Below are positions 30,188-40,120 of a stretch of DNA of 64,000 bases, piece after piece; position 1 is the stretch's first letter; the number at the start of each line of letters is the position of its first letter. Location of the stretch: positions 62,001 through 126,000 of the forward strand of contig KV918888.1 in NCBI GenBank assembly GCA_002049455.2, given 5' to 3'. The translations under genes were made by a program, and so were the position numbers. Source of the stretch: Porphyra umbilicalis (Eukaryota > Rhodophyta > Bangiophyceae > Bangiales > Bangiaceae). A model generated the notes under the pieces. It was not told where the DNA came from. It saw nothing but the letters and a program-made list of their open reading frames with translations, and did not search any database.

Positions 30188-30931
30188 ATGCCGCGTCGCG
30201 CTTCGTGGCTACATTTTTCATGCACTGCATTGGTTTTTATTTTCTTGTCCCTGCGGGCGTCCACATGCAGGCGCGCGCGCCCGAGCCGTCCGCCCCGGAG
30301 CGCGCCGGCCCCCCACCTGGGCAACGCCGTGCTTGCGACAGTCCCAAGTCACGCACGGCTCGCCGACAGCCTCACACCCCCCAGCCCTCCAGCCTCACAC
30401 CTACGTCCGCCTTTCCCACCGCTACCGCGCAGCCCACACGCTCCCCGGGGCAAACGGCACGCCACTCCCGCTCCCTCGTCCATGGTGGCTCGGTTTGTTC
30501 CCAGCAGCAAGCCTATCGCAGCAGGGGGCGCGGGCGCAGGGGCCGCCGCCGCTGCCGTAGGGGCTGCCACCGGCATGCCAGCGGCGTCTTCACCCCCCCT
30601 CCCCTCCAGCCCCACGGCCCCTCGGCCCCTCCACAACCCCCCGAACGTACCCCCCTGTCCGGTCTCGTCCCCCCACGACGTACCGCGCGGTCAGCTGCGC
30701 GACATTCCGCACGACCAGATCCGCCACCGCGACACCACCACTTCCTCGCACGGGCCACACACACGGCGCCGCCCTCTCTTCGTCACAGGCCCGCGCACAG
30801 CACCACGCGGGCAGTTGAGTCACGCCACTCGCGACTGCCCGCTTCAGTCACTGCGCGCCACGGGTACACCACATTCCACGCGTCTCGGCGGTCCCCGATC
30901 TTGGCGCTCTCCTGCGCGTTCAAAAATATGA
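30188..30931 (+). CDS. Pro/Ser-rich protein with N-terminal signal-like segment, hypothetical
   Basis: A real ATG starts MPRRASWLHFSCTALVFIFL, then SLRAST, a plausible signal peptide or anchor. The remaining 220 residues are Pro/Ser/Arg/His-rich with no recognised domain, and an Ala/Gly run (GAGAGAAAAAVGAA) near residue 115. Composition could reflect a secreted wall-associated protein or simple DNA. A stop (TGA) at 30929 precedes A-rich sequence. No neighbour supports a role. Confidence 0.3.
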   Translation: MPRRASWLHFSCTALVFIFLSLRASTCRRARPSRPPRSAPAPHLGNAVLATVPSHARLADSLTPPSPPASHLRPPFPPLPRSPHAPRGKRHATPAPSSMVARFVPSSKPIAAGGAGAGAAAAAVGAATGMPAASSPPLPSSPTAPRPLHNPPNVPPCPVSSPHDVPRGQLRDIPHDQIRHRDTTTSSHGPHTRRRPLFVTGPRTAPRGQLSHATRDCPLQSLRATGTPHSTRLGGPRSWRSPARSKI

Positions 30932-31998
30932 AGAAAAACAATACCGTCTGCAGCATCTCAGAGCGGGTTCCGCCAATTACGCCCTCAAATCCTCACCCGA
31001 CGCGGTCATATGCAGCACGCATCCTCGTTTCCAGCTCGTATGATGCACAGACCCCCCGTTTCAAGCCATCTGAAAGAGAAAAAAACCCTTCCTTCACATG
31101 GTTGGAACTCACAAACGCCCAACGTACGGCCATGCTGCCAAAAGACATGCACAGATACGTTGCAGAGTGACACTTCTAACCATGTCGGACTCACCCTACG
31201 GCCTAAGCCGTGCGAGATCTTTCCGCGGCCATCCCGCTGTTTCGCAAGTACTCCCGCAACGTGCACTAGCTCGAGAAATTGTTAGAATGGGGGCCCCTAT
31301 GCGCACGTCGGATAGTATCCTGTCCTAAAGGCCAGAGGAATGTTCTTGATTGCATCGCCCACCCAGATAATTGGTTGAATTTGGCAACCCTGGTCCTGTC
31401 GGGCCCCGCCGACAGGATAGGGTCCCGATCTCGTCGAAAAAAGGCCTTCGATCGGAGCATGATGAGAAAAACGTCCCCAGGTTGAGAATGCTAGCGCAGT
31501 CCAGCGCGCCGGCCTACCTTGTGTGGGCGGCGCTGGATGGTCCTACTTTAAAGGACTTCTTAGCGGCGAAGAGTACGTGCTGTGCAGGAGAGAGCCCTCT
31601 CAACAGCCCGCCACCCCTGGGCGACGGTCACATGGCCTGCCTGAGGCATGGGGGCCGGCCATCGAGGGCGTCTGGTACCCTGCGCTGTCCATGACAGCGC
31701 CGTTTGTGTGTCCTGGGCGTTGGTGCCCTGTGTCCCGCCAACGTACCGAGGCGGGTTTATCTGACGGCTCCGTGGCGCGCGATCATGGCGCCGAGTGCTT
31801 CCTGGCCGATACAGCGGCTTATATTGGCGTGCTTGTTAGGGGCCGCTTGCGCCTGACGGTCTCGAGCAGAGAATGAAAATATATAGTACATTGTAAGCGT
31901 GATGCAGCGTGCTGTGGTTGGTGCCGTTGTAACACTGCAGCGGCGAGAGCACAGGAACGGCGCCACCAGAACCCACACGGTGACAACTGAGCAGGAAC
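30932..31998. other. Intergenic with an isolated CCCTGGCC-family end
   Basis: Around 31323-31341 the sequence CCTGTCCTAAAGGCCAGAGG is the inverse of the family's left end, without a partner. Open frames are short. A region at 31520-31876 has mixed composition but no recognised domain. Confidence 0.5.
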
Positions 31999-32451
31999 TT
32001 AGTCCGATTCTGCGTCTTCGTCATCTCCACTGACCGCTCGCTTGGCCACCGCCCGCTCACGACGCCCATCATGCAACGCCGCGATTGTTGCAGCATATGT
32101 CACGCGTCGTTGCCGGCGCTCTGTGTGAAACCGGGGAAGCTGTGACAGCGCATCCACTGTGCTGCACACCTGGTCCAGCTTGGCGAGATGCAGGGCAGTG
32201 AGTCCGCGGTTGGCCTCCACCTTCTCCACCCTTGCCGCCAATGCCCACTCTGTCTGCGTGCGCAGCTTGCCGATGCGATGCGGCGCATGCTTGTACTTCA
32301 TCATTAAAAAGGCCAACCCCGTGACGTAAGCCGAAGTGCACATCAGTAGCAGGCAGACAGTCGCCGGCGTCGGGCCGGCATCCTTCGCTTCGCCGCCCCC
32401 CCGCCCGCCTGCCCCCCGCAAAAAAAGGACGCGGCCGGCGCCCTGGCGCAT
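31999..32451 (-). CDS. Small membrane protein, hypothetical (possible spliced 5' exon)
   Basis: The first real ATG of this frame is at 32451, giving 150 aa: a Gly/Arg-rich start, one hydrophobic helix (VCLLLMCTSAYVTGLAFLMM, about residues 32-51), then a charged helical segment with heptad character (ARVEKVEANRGLTALHLAKL) and an acidic C-terminus DDEDAESD. The open frame extends upstream without ATG. A good separate start at 32794 (MPLGPKPFLPPEPANDTRF...) ends 104 nt later at a GTGAGC donor-like site (intron from 32690), so the gene may have two or more exons; I could not fix the acceptor. Family not recognised; the size and single helix would fit an organelle inner-membrane subunit, which is speculation. 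Confidence 0.45.
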   Translation of the reverse strand: MRQGAGRVLFLRGAGGRGGGEAKDAGPTPATVCLLLMCTSAYVTGLAFLMMKYKHAPHRIGKLRTQTEWALAARVEKVEANRGLTALHLAKLDQVCSTVDALSQLPRFHTERRQRRVTYAATIAALHDGRRERAVAKRAVSGDDEDAESD

Positions 32452-34419
32452 CTTTTCCACACGGCCGACACCACAGCACCTCCAGGCCCCGGCGCCAGCG
32501 CGGCGCTGCCATGGAGTGTCTGGCAAGCGCGGCAGACTTGGTGTCGTGTGGCAAGTGCGGCTTGTGCGCGTTGGTGGGCAGGGAAGGGGCAGCTACTACA
32601 GCGGCACGGCTTGCCGTTGTTGGTGAGCGCGTTTGGCGTGCCATCGGGTGACGCGTCGGCCTTGTAGTTGACGACGGCGCCGGCGCTCACTGCCAACACG
32701 CCCGGCGAAACTCAACCGGGTCCTGCATGGGTGAGGTGAAGCGCGTGTCGTTCGCGGGCTCGGGGGGCAGGAAGGGCTTGGGCCCGAGTGGCATGTCCGG
32801 GTGACCATGAGCGGGGGGATCGCGAGCCGAAGGCGGAGGCAAGAGAGAGGCAGGCGGATAGAAGAGGACAATTTAACAAAAGGGAGGGGGGAAATACAAA
32901 CCGGTGGCGAACTTACGTGGGAAGTAGTGGATCACAGATGTGGAGCCATGGGGGGGAGGGGGGGTGGGGCCGGTTGGAGGGGGGATGCAGGGTGGAGGGG
33001 GTGCAGGTAGGGGGTGGATGCCGAGTGAAGGGGGTTCCGGGTAACGGCCGGCGGAATGGGGCGGGGGTGGTGGGTGGAGGGGACGGGCGTCGGAGGACGG
33101 TGATGGGACGATGACGATCGACAAAAGAGTGGAGAGGGGCAGCCGCCGCTGGTTTTATATCTATCCGGATCCCCCCGCAGTGCTGCAGAGCGGCGGCGCC
33201 GCTGTGTGGCGATGCTGAGGGCGGTGGCTGCACGCACCGTGCCTGCAGCCGCCGCGGTGACCGTGGCTGCCTTGCAGGAACATTCGTGGCCTTATGGCGC
33301 CAGGACGTTCGGTGGCGCAAAGCTGACAGCGTAACCACCGCTGTGTGGGGCGCCTCAGCCACGGATCTGTGGGAAGCGGAAGCCTCAGGTTCGCTGGGCA
33401 CGTGCGCAGAGACGCAAAAATGCTGTCGAGCGACCACTTTGGAAAAGCAACAACGACAGAACACTTCAAGATAAAGGCAAAACAGTTCACCGATTTGGAG
33501 TATCAGGAAGTTGGTATGATGGCGAGGTATATCCTTCGAGGTGCCGAGGTTTACCCTGGGAAAGGTAATCTGACGGGTACCGTGGAGACATTCAGAGTAT
33601 ACTGGAGATTCAATCTGACAGTGATTCTAGTGGGTAGTATCAGGTTTATTGACTTGTTCTCGTCGACCGACTGTGGCCCTCTGCGTCGGCGTACGACACA
33701 AGAGCCTTCCGCCCCAACCAGAGAAGAAAGAAACAGCCATGAAGATACAGAAAGAGATCAAAAGTGGAGGTGAGAGAGCAAGTAAGGTGCACTTGTCAAC
33801 ATCCTTCTCTGCACGCGGCACCATCACAACGGCACCCCCCTCCCACACGGGATTCGCACTCAGAGAAATGCAGATGCACGTCGTAGTCCCTGACACGTAC
33901 CATTGGGCGAGAGATGGAGGAGGCGATGCCCCGGTGGCGTCAGTGGCCACTGAAGGGGGGGGAAGCCCGGCGCCGCCACCGTGGCCGACGCGGGGCGCCA
34001 CAGGAACTGATGCCTCAGTCGCCGATTCACGGACGCGGGGCCGCGGGAGGAAGGAGAAGGGGTGGTCAGAAGGGGGAGGGGGTGGGCAGAAGGGGGGGGG
34101 CGGGGCAGAAGGGCGGGGGATGGGCAGAAGGGGGGGGGGGGGGCGGAGGTGGGGAGGGTGGACAGAAGGGGGGGGGGGTGGGCAGAAGGCGGGGGGGGGT
34201 GGGCGGAGGTCGGGAAGGTGGGCGGAGGTCGGGAAGGTGGGCGGAGGTCGGGAAGGTGGGCGGAGCCAAGCGGGGTGGGTTCAGGTACGGGGGGTGTGCG
34301 CAGAGAGGGTGGGTCCCGGTGGCGGCGACACTGGCGGTGGGTGAAACACCGCCGCGCGCCGCGCCATTCCGGTCGAGGACCTACGCCAGCAGCGAGGAAG
34401 CGCCGCCGTGGAGCCACCG
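32452..34419. other. G-rich degenerate repeats and unassigned sequence
   Basis: At 32940-33110 and 34055-34270 the plus strand is almost pure G/A with GGGGGTGGGCAGAAGG-type units. A 19-bp tandem GGAGGTCGGGAAGGTGGGC lies at 34205-34264 (three copies). Between them (33345-33770) is non-repetitive DNA with an open plus frame lacking a usable ATG at its 5' end. Confidence 0.5.
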
Positions 34420-36252
34420 TCAGTTGCGTGGATTGCTTGTGACGGCCGACCGCCCCCCCGCCGGCGCCACACGGTACGGCCCGACGCGTCGAGGCGGAGC
34501 ACGGGGCTCATGGGCGAGCGCACCTCCTCCCGCCGCCCCCTTGCCGCTTCCCCAAATCGCGCCACACCAGCCCTCCCGCGCCGCCGCGCAATCGCCCCGT
34601 ACTGCACCTGCGGCCAACAGCAGGGACCGCCGCAACGCGGGAGCACGTGTGGCGTGCGCACGGGTCGGTGGTACGGGCGTCGCCAGAGGGGACGCGTGGA
34701 CGAGACACAGCCTGGGGAGGCATGGAGCGCGTGAGCGCCGGGGCGACATGGCGGCCGGCCGCCGTGGCCGCCGCCGCCTCACCGCCGCCCGACCGGCGCG
34801 TGACGTGCCGCCCGCAGCCGCCGCCTGTGCAGTGTCCGCCACACCAGTGCCGCTCGCCACCGACGCAGCGGCGCTCCCCAGACGCGCGTCGGGGGGCGGC
34901 GGCCCCGCGGCGGCTGCTCGGCGTCGGAGGCGCCCCCCCCTACGGCCCCCCCGGGCGCCGCGGGCGCCCGCGCGCCCGCCCGCACCGGCGCGGGCGGGGG
35001 CACCCCCCCCCCGGCGGGCCAGCGCCCCCCCCCCCCCCCCCCCCCCCCCACCGCGCGGCGGTTCGGGGCGGCGCCCCTGTCGCCACCGCTGCCGCGACGG
35101 GCGCCGCGCGCGGCCCCCCCCTGCGCCTGCAAACGCGTCGCCGTCGGCCGCGCCGCCGCCTCCATCCCGCCCGCCACTGCCGCCGTCGCTGCCGCCGGGC
35201 GGCCCGCCGCCACCGTCCGACGTGGAGCCGCCCGTGGCGTCGGCGGTGCCACCGTCGGCACGCCGCCCGTCGTCGGGGACGGAGGCGCCCGCCGCCCCGC
35301 TGCCGTGGCGCCGACCGTCTTGCCCGCGGGGAGAGGTGCCCCGTGACACGCCGTCGCCCCGCCCGTGTCGGTCGGTCAGCAGGGTGACCCACGTGCGCAC
35401 GTCGACAGACGGCTGGCCGCTGGTGGACCGGCCAGTGAACCACCAGTCTCCAGAGCCTGGCGGCGAACCCCAGTCAACGGGAGTATCGGTCACTGCTGGG
35501 GGGCCTCGGACGTCGCCGCCGCCGCCATCATTGGGCGTCAAAGCGTGCGCGGGGCGGCGGCAGGTCGGGCAGCTCGGGTTGCGCGCGAGCCACCGCGCCG
35601 CGCAGGGGCGGTGCAGGGCGTGCGCACACGGCAGGGTGTGGATGGCGGGGAGGGGGGTGTCGGCGCCACCACCGCCGTTGCCGTCCCCGTCGAGGCCGCC
35701 GCCGTCAATGGCGTCGCCGTCCGAGTCGTCCCCACTGGTGCCGCCGCCGTCTGCGGGGCCACCGTCAATGCCACCACGGTCGGTGGCGCCCCCGTCATTG
35801 CCGCCGCCGTCGGTGCCGTCGGCGCTGTCGGCGGCGGCACCTCCCCCCCCCCCACCGCCGTCGCGGTCCCCCCTGCCGCTGCCGCCGCCGTTGCCACCGT
35901 CGCTGCCGTCGCCGCCCCCGTCAGTGTCCCACTCCCCCACGTCGTCGCCGCCGTCGCCCCACGCCCCGTCGGCGGGCCAATACGCGGTGGGGTTGGACGA
36001 GCTCCCGCTCCCGCCCGCCCCTACGCTGCCGTCGCTCGCAAAGCCCCCCGCCGCGGAGAGGGGCTCCCAGCAAATCACGCACGGCGCGGCGGCCGCGTCG
36101 CCGTCGGCGCCGGCGACGGGGGGTGACGCCGGCAGGGCGGCGGGTGGCGATGGGGGCGGCGATGGGGGGGGGGACGGGGGGGGCCCCGACGCCCCCGCCA
36201 ACGGCGGTGAGGGGCGGGCCACGGGGGGGTCGCCGCCCGACGGACCGCTCAT
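34420..36252 (-). CDS. RING-H2 protein with a long Asp/Gly insertion in the RING
   Basis: ATG at 36252 (MSGPSGGDPP). A Pro/Ser-rich N-terminus leads to the first zinc pair CVIC (C58, C61). The second half of the RING, LPCAHALHRPCAARW and then NPSCPTCR, supplies C209, H211, H214, C217, C228 and C231: a full C3-H2-C3 set. Between C61 and C209 lies a 147-residue insertion rich in Asp, Gly and Ser, far longer than the usual 9-39 residue loop. RING-H2 proteins are mostly E3 ubiquitin ligases. After the RING are more Asp/Gly/Ser repeats and an Arg/Ala/Pro tail crossing a C24 tract at about 35026-35049, so the true C-terminus is uncertain and may lie well before 34420. Confidence 0.65.
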   Translation of the reverse strand: MSGPSGGDPPVARPSPPLAGASGPPPSPPPSPPPSPPAALPASPPVAGADGDAAAAPCVICWEPLSAAGGFASDGSVGAGGSGSSSNPTAYWPADGAWGDGGDDVGEWDTDGGGDGSDGGNGGGSGRGDRDGGGGGGGAAADSADGTDGGGNDGGATDRGGIDGGPADGGGTSGDDSDGDAIDGGGLDGDGNGGGGADTPLPAIHTLPCAHALHRPCAARWLARNPSCPTCRRPAHALTPNDGGGGDVRGPPAVTDTPVDWGSPPGSGDWWFTGRSTSGQPSVDVRTWVTLLTDRHGRGDGVSRGTSPRGQDGRRHGSGAAGASVPDDGRRADGGTADATGGSTSDGGGGPPGGSDGGSGGRDGGGGAADGDAFAGAGGGRARRPSRQRWRQGRRPEPPRGGGGGGGGGALARRGGGAPARAGAGGRAGARGARGGRRGGRLRRRAAAAGPPPPDARLGSAAASVASGTGVADTAQAAAAGGTSRAGRAAVRRRRPRRPAAMSPRRSRAPCLPRLCLVHASPLATPVPPTRAHATRAPALRRSLLLAAGAVRGDCAAAREGWCGAIWGSGKGAAGGGALAHEPRAPPRRVGPYRVAPAGGRSAVTSNPRN

Positions 36253-36269
36253 CGTGGCGGCTCGGGGGC

Positions 36270-36291
36270 GGGGGGGGGGGGGGGGGGGGGG
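36270..36291. repeat. 22-nt poly-G tract
   Basis: Lies just upstream of the RING gene ATG (on the coding strand a C22), in the presumptive 5' untranslated region. Confidence 0.95.
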
Positions 36292-37255
36292 AGGGAGGCC
36301 GTGACGCCGCTGCCCCGCCACCGGCCCCCGCGTGCGCCACGCGGCCGACGGTACGGCGCCCGTGACGGCGGTGACGGCGGGAACCGCGGGGCCACGGCGG
36401 CGTGCGAGCGGCGCCGCGGTCGGCGGCCCGTGACGGGCGGTGGGGGCCGTCGCCCACCGCCCGTCGAGGGGGGATTAAGGGGGCGGCCGCACCGCGCGGC
36501 GGGCGGCGCGGCCGCCGGCCGCCGCCGCCGCCGCCGCCGGGGCGGCGGCCTGCACCCCGGCCGCCGCCGCCGCCGCGTCGCCGCCGCCGCGGCGCAGGCG
36601 CCCCCGCCCCGCGACGGACGGGGGGGCGGCGCGGCGCCCGTGCCGCGGGTGCGGCCGCCGCCGCTGCCGCCACGGCCGGCCGCTGCGCGCACGTCGTCGG
36701 CGCGGGCAGCGCCGCGGCGGGGACCGCCGCCGCCGCGCCCGCCGCCCGCGTCGGCCGTGCCACGTCAGCCTGCGTCGCCGACGCGGACGCACAGCGGTAC
36801 ACACCGCTGTACACACCGCTGTACAGCTGTGCGCGTGTGTGCCGTGCAGAGACTTGCGCGGCGCCCCGCCGCCGTTGGAATTGTGCAGCAAGTGCCTTTT
36901 GCCTGTAGAGTACGTTTGCTGACGACCCGCGCCCGGGCCCGCCTGCAGGCGGGCAGCTGCCCGCCCGCGCGCCTCGTGGTCGGCGGGCGGCGCGAGAGCG
37001 GACGCGCGCCGGCGGCGGCCCCGTCGCGTGGCGGCACACCCCCGTGACCCGCCGACCCGGCGGCGATCCCCCCGCCAGCCAGACGCGGCCGCGTCGCGCG
37101 CGCCGCCGCGCCGCCGTCCCCCCACACCCCGCCGCCGGCCGCTGCCGCCGCCGCCACCGTCACGGCACGCACGACGACGCCCTCGCGTCGCCCGCCACCA
37201 CCGCCGCCCGCCCCCGCCGGCGCTGAAAATTTCTTCGGGGCCGACGCGCGCCGCC
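36292..37255. other. G+C-simple intergenic with a small palindrome
   Basis: No gene recognised. At about 36791-36830 there is ACAGCGGTACACACCGCTGT followed by a further ACACACCGCTGTAC unit, a perfect 8-bp-arm hairpin with a tandem copy. Confidence 0.5.
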
Positions 37256-38033
37256 ATGGCCTTCCTCCCCCCCCCCCCGCCCCGCCGCATCGCGCGCGCG
37301 GCGCGGCCGGCGGCGGCGCGGCGCCCCCCCCCCCCCGCACCACCCCCACCGCCGGCGCGCGGACGGCCGCATCCCCCCCACCCCCCCCCCCCCCCCCCCT
37401 CCCCCCCCCCCCCCCAGCGGCACACTGGCCGCCGACCCCCCCCCCCCCCCCCCACCACGGGGGCCACGTCGCCGCCGCCGCGCCGCCGCTGCCGCGGCGG
37501 CGGCACCCCCCCCCCCCCCCCCCCCTCCCTCCTCCCGCGCCTGGCGGCGGCGGCCGGCGGCGCCATTGCCGGCGGCGCCCTCGCAGCGGCGGGCGGCGTC
37601 GCGGCCGCCGCGGGGCGTGCCGCCGTTGCGGCCGGCGGCGGCCTCGTCGCCCCCCGCCCGTCGGGGCGGCGCACGCGGCGGCAGGCCGAGGCGGCGGCCG
37701 CCGCCGCCGCCGCCGAGCGCCGCGCCGCAGCGGCAGCGGCAGCGGCCGGGCGGCGCGCGGCGGCGGCGGCGGCGGCGGAGCGTGCGGCGGCACGCGCGGC
37801 GGCGCGGGCGGCGGCCGCGCCGTCGCGGCGTGCGCGCGAGGCGGCGGCGGCGGCAGCGGCGGCGGCGGCGGCGGCGGCGTCCGCCGCAGCGGCGCCGTCG
37901 GCGGCGCCGTCCCCGCGGCGGCAGCGGCGGCAGCGGCAACGGGGGGGGGGGCGGCGCCCGCAGCGGCGGCCGTCAACGCGGGTGCCGCCGCCGCCGCCGC
38001 CGACGGCGTCACGGCGGCCGCCCGAGCAGACGC

Positions 38034-38064
<31 letters not shown>

Positions 38065-38600
38065 GCCCCCCCCTCCTCGCGTCGCTCCTCGCCATTGCCG
38101 CTGCCGCCGCCGCGGACGCGTCGCTCGCGTCGACGGCGCCCGAAAAGACGGCGCGCGTGCGCGCCGCCGCCGCCGACGCGCGGGCGGCGGCGGCGGCGGC
38201 CGCCGCCGAAGCGGCCATGGTGCGCCGCCTGGCGGGCATGGCCGCCGCCGAAGCCGACCGCGCGGCGGCGGGGCGGGCGGTGGCCGACGCGCTGCTCGCG
38301 TCGTTGTCAACGGGGGCGGGGGACGCGCCGCCGGCGTCGGGGCGGGGGCGGGGGGGGGGGAGGGGGGGGCGTCGCCGCTGCTGACGCGGAGGGCTGCGCG
38401 GACGAGCGCGCGCGCCTCTGCCGCGCGCGCGCGGAGGTCGTCCGCCTCCGCCACGTGCTGCGGCGGCGTGAAGCGACGCGCGACGGGCTGGTGGCGGCGA
38501 TTGCGGCGGCCGAGGCGCGGGGGGGGGGAGGGGGGGGGGGTGAGCTGTGGGATGGGGGGGGCATCGCACCGGCGGGCGGCGGGAGAGTGGGGGGGGGGGG
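37256..38600 (+). CDS. Candidate plastid-targeted membrane/coiled-coil protein, frame-broken
   Basis: The ATG at 37256 begins MAFLPPPPPRRIARAARP, resembling the other MAF-type leaders here. A small-residue hydrophobic segment near 37545-37640 (LAAAAGGAIAGGALAAAGGV) could be a membrane helix. It is followed by Ala/Arg/Glu-rich helical sequence ([16 protein letters not shown]...), then, in another frame after a C26 tract (38039-38064), STAPEKTARVRAAAADARAA and MVRRLAGMAAAEADRAAAGR, and in a third frame near 38397-38515 DERARLCRARAEVVRLRHVL with RRREATRDGL. The heptad-like pattern continues across frames, suggesting one coiled-coil protein interrupted by homopolymer frame changes. No family recognised; low-complexity DNA can mimic this. 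Confidence 0.35.
38039..38064. repeat. 26-nt poly-C tract
   Basis: Uninterrupted C run at a presumed frame change within the coiled-coil candidate. Other long C runs lie at about 37378-37417 and 37505-37526. Confidence 0.9.
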
Positions 38601-40120
38601 TGCCCACCCGCCGCGCGGCGGCGGGCGGTGCAGCGGCACAGCGTGGGGGTGGGTGGGCGCTCGTGGGCAATGGCACCCCGATTTTGTCTTTGTGTGTGTT
38701 GCCGTCGGCGGTGGGCGGCGCGCACCCGTGGTGGCAGGGCGGATGCGTAGCGCCACTGCGGTCCCCTGCGCTGCGCACGCAGGCGGGGGGTGGAGCCGAC
38801 ACGGGTGGCGGGCGGCGTCACGGCCGCGCAGACCCGCCGTGGCGGGCTGGCGGGGCGTTCCCCCCGCCGCCCCGCCGGGGCGGCTGCGTCCCACGGGCGG
38901 CCACGCCGCGCTGCCGCGCGGCCGCGCGGCCGCGCACCCCCCCGCCGCCGCCGCGTCGACGGGCGGCGGCCGCCGCCGCCGCCGTCGCCGCCCGCCGTCG
39001 GTGACGCGCCGCCGCAGCGGCGGGGGGCGCCCCATACCCCGCCCGCGCCCGCCTCGGAGCGGCGCGTCGGTCGGCCGAGGCGTCGACCGCGGCGGGGCGG
39101 CGGCGGCGGCGGCAGCGGCGGTGGCGGCGGTCGCGCGTCGCCGGCGGGGGCGTGGCGCGTCGGGGGGGCGCGTGGCGGCCGTCGCGCGAGTGGGGACGAT
39201 GCCCGCAACCGTGTGCGGCGGCGTGGCGGCGCCACGCGCCGATGGTGTGGTGGCGCGCTGGCGCGGCGGTGGTCGCCGAGGGGGGGGGGGCGGCGCCCAC
39301 CGTTGGCAGGACGTGGATAGTCCCGGTCAGCCGCGCACCGGCGGCCGCCGGTTGGTCGGGTGGTGCGGCCGCCGCTGCCGCCGCCGCCGCCGCCGCGGTG
39401 CGCACCCCCGGGCGAGCGAGCGGGCGAGCGGGCGGGCGGGTGGGCCGGCGGGCGGGCCGGCGGGCGGGCGGGCGGGCGACGGCGGCGGGCATGGCACAAG
39501 CGGCGGTGGGCGCGCCTCGCATCCGTGCGGCGGGGCGAATGGACGGCGACGGTGGGCGGCGCCGCCGCGGGGGTGTCGACGCCGACGTCAGGGACGGCTG
39601 ACGTCGGGGCGGCGGCGACCGACGCGGTGGGTCGGGCCGACACGTGCTTCTCCCGCTGTGGGCCAGGGGCGGGGCACGCCCGCAGTCCGCGGGAGCTGGC
39701 CCTGTGTGACAACCCCGGGGGGGGCCGTGGCCGACCGGGGAGGCAGCCGCCGCCGACCGCCGCCGCCGACGGGCGTGGCGGTGGCGCGCAGCGTCGGCGG
39801 CGCACCCCGCCCGCCGCGCGTGGACTGCGGAGCTCGTCGGGGTTGACTGTTCGTCGCCGCTGCGGGCGGGCGGGTTTGGGCGCCTCGGCACGCGAGGCGC
39901 CACAGACGGCATGCCGGCACGGAGCAAGGTCGTGGCGAGCCGTCAAACGAAACGGGATTTGTATTGGTGCGCAGCGTGGCCCCGCCTCGCGCTCTGCCCA
40001 CCTCCCCGCCAAAAAAACACGAATTTCAACCATCGCGCGTGCCCCCTCGGTGTGTCACCCGCCCAAGGAGTTGTTTGGCTCCTCGTGGCGCGTCGGATGC
40101 ACGGTCGGTCGCTTGCCTGG
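38601..40120. other. G+C-simple sequence with (GGGC)n tract
   Basis: Contains GCGAGCGGGCGGGCGGGTGG-type tetranucleotide repeats at 39410-39478 and long stop-free frames on both strands explained by composition. No gene supported. Confidence 0.5.

Noticed and set aside
33345-33773. Possible reverse-transcriptase C-terminal motif (LRFAGHVRRD)
   Set aside because: The phrase resembles the W-x-GH-V motif of LINE proteins, but there is no ATG, no other RT motif nearby and only one short match.
38009-40033. 674-codon minus frame opposite the coiled-coil candidate
   Set aside because: Compositional shadow with Arg/Pro/Ala content and no domain.
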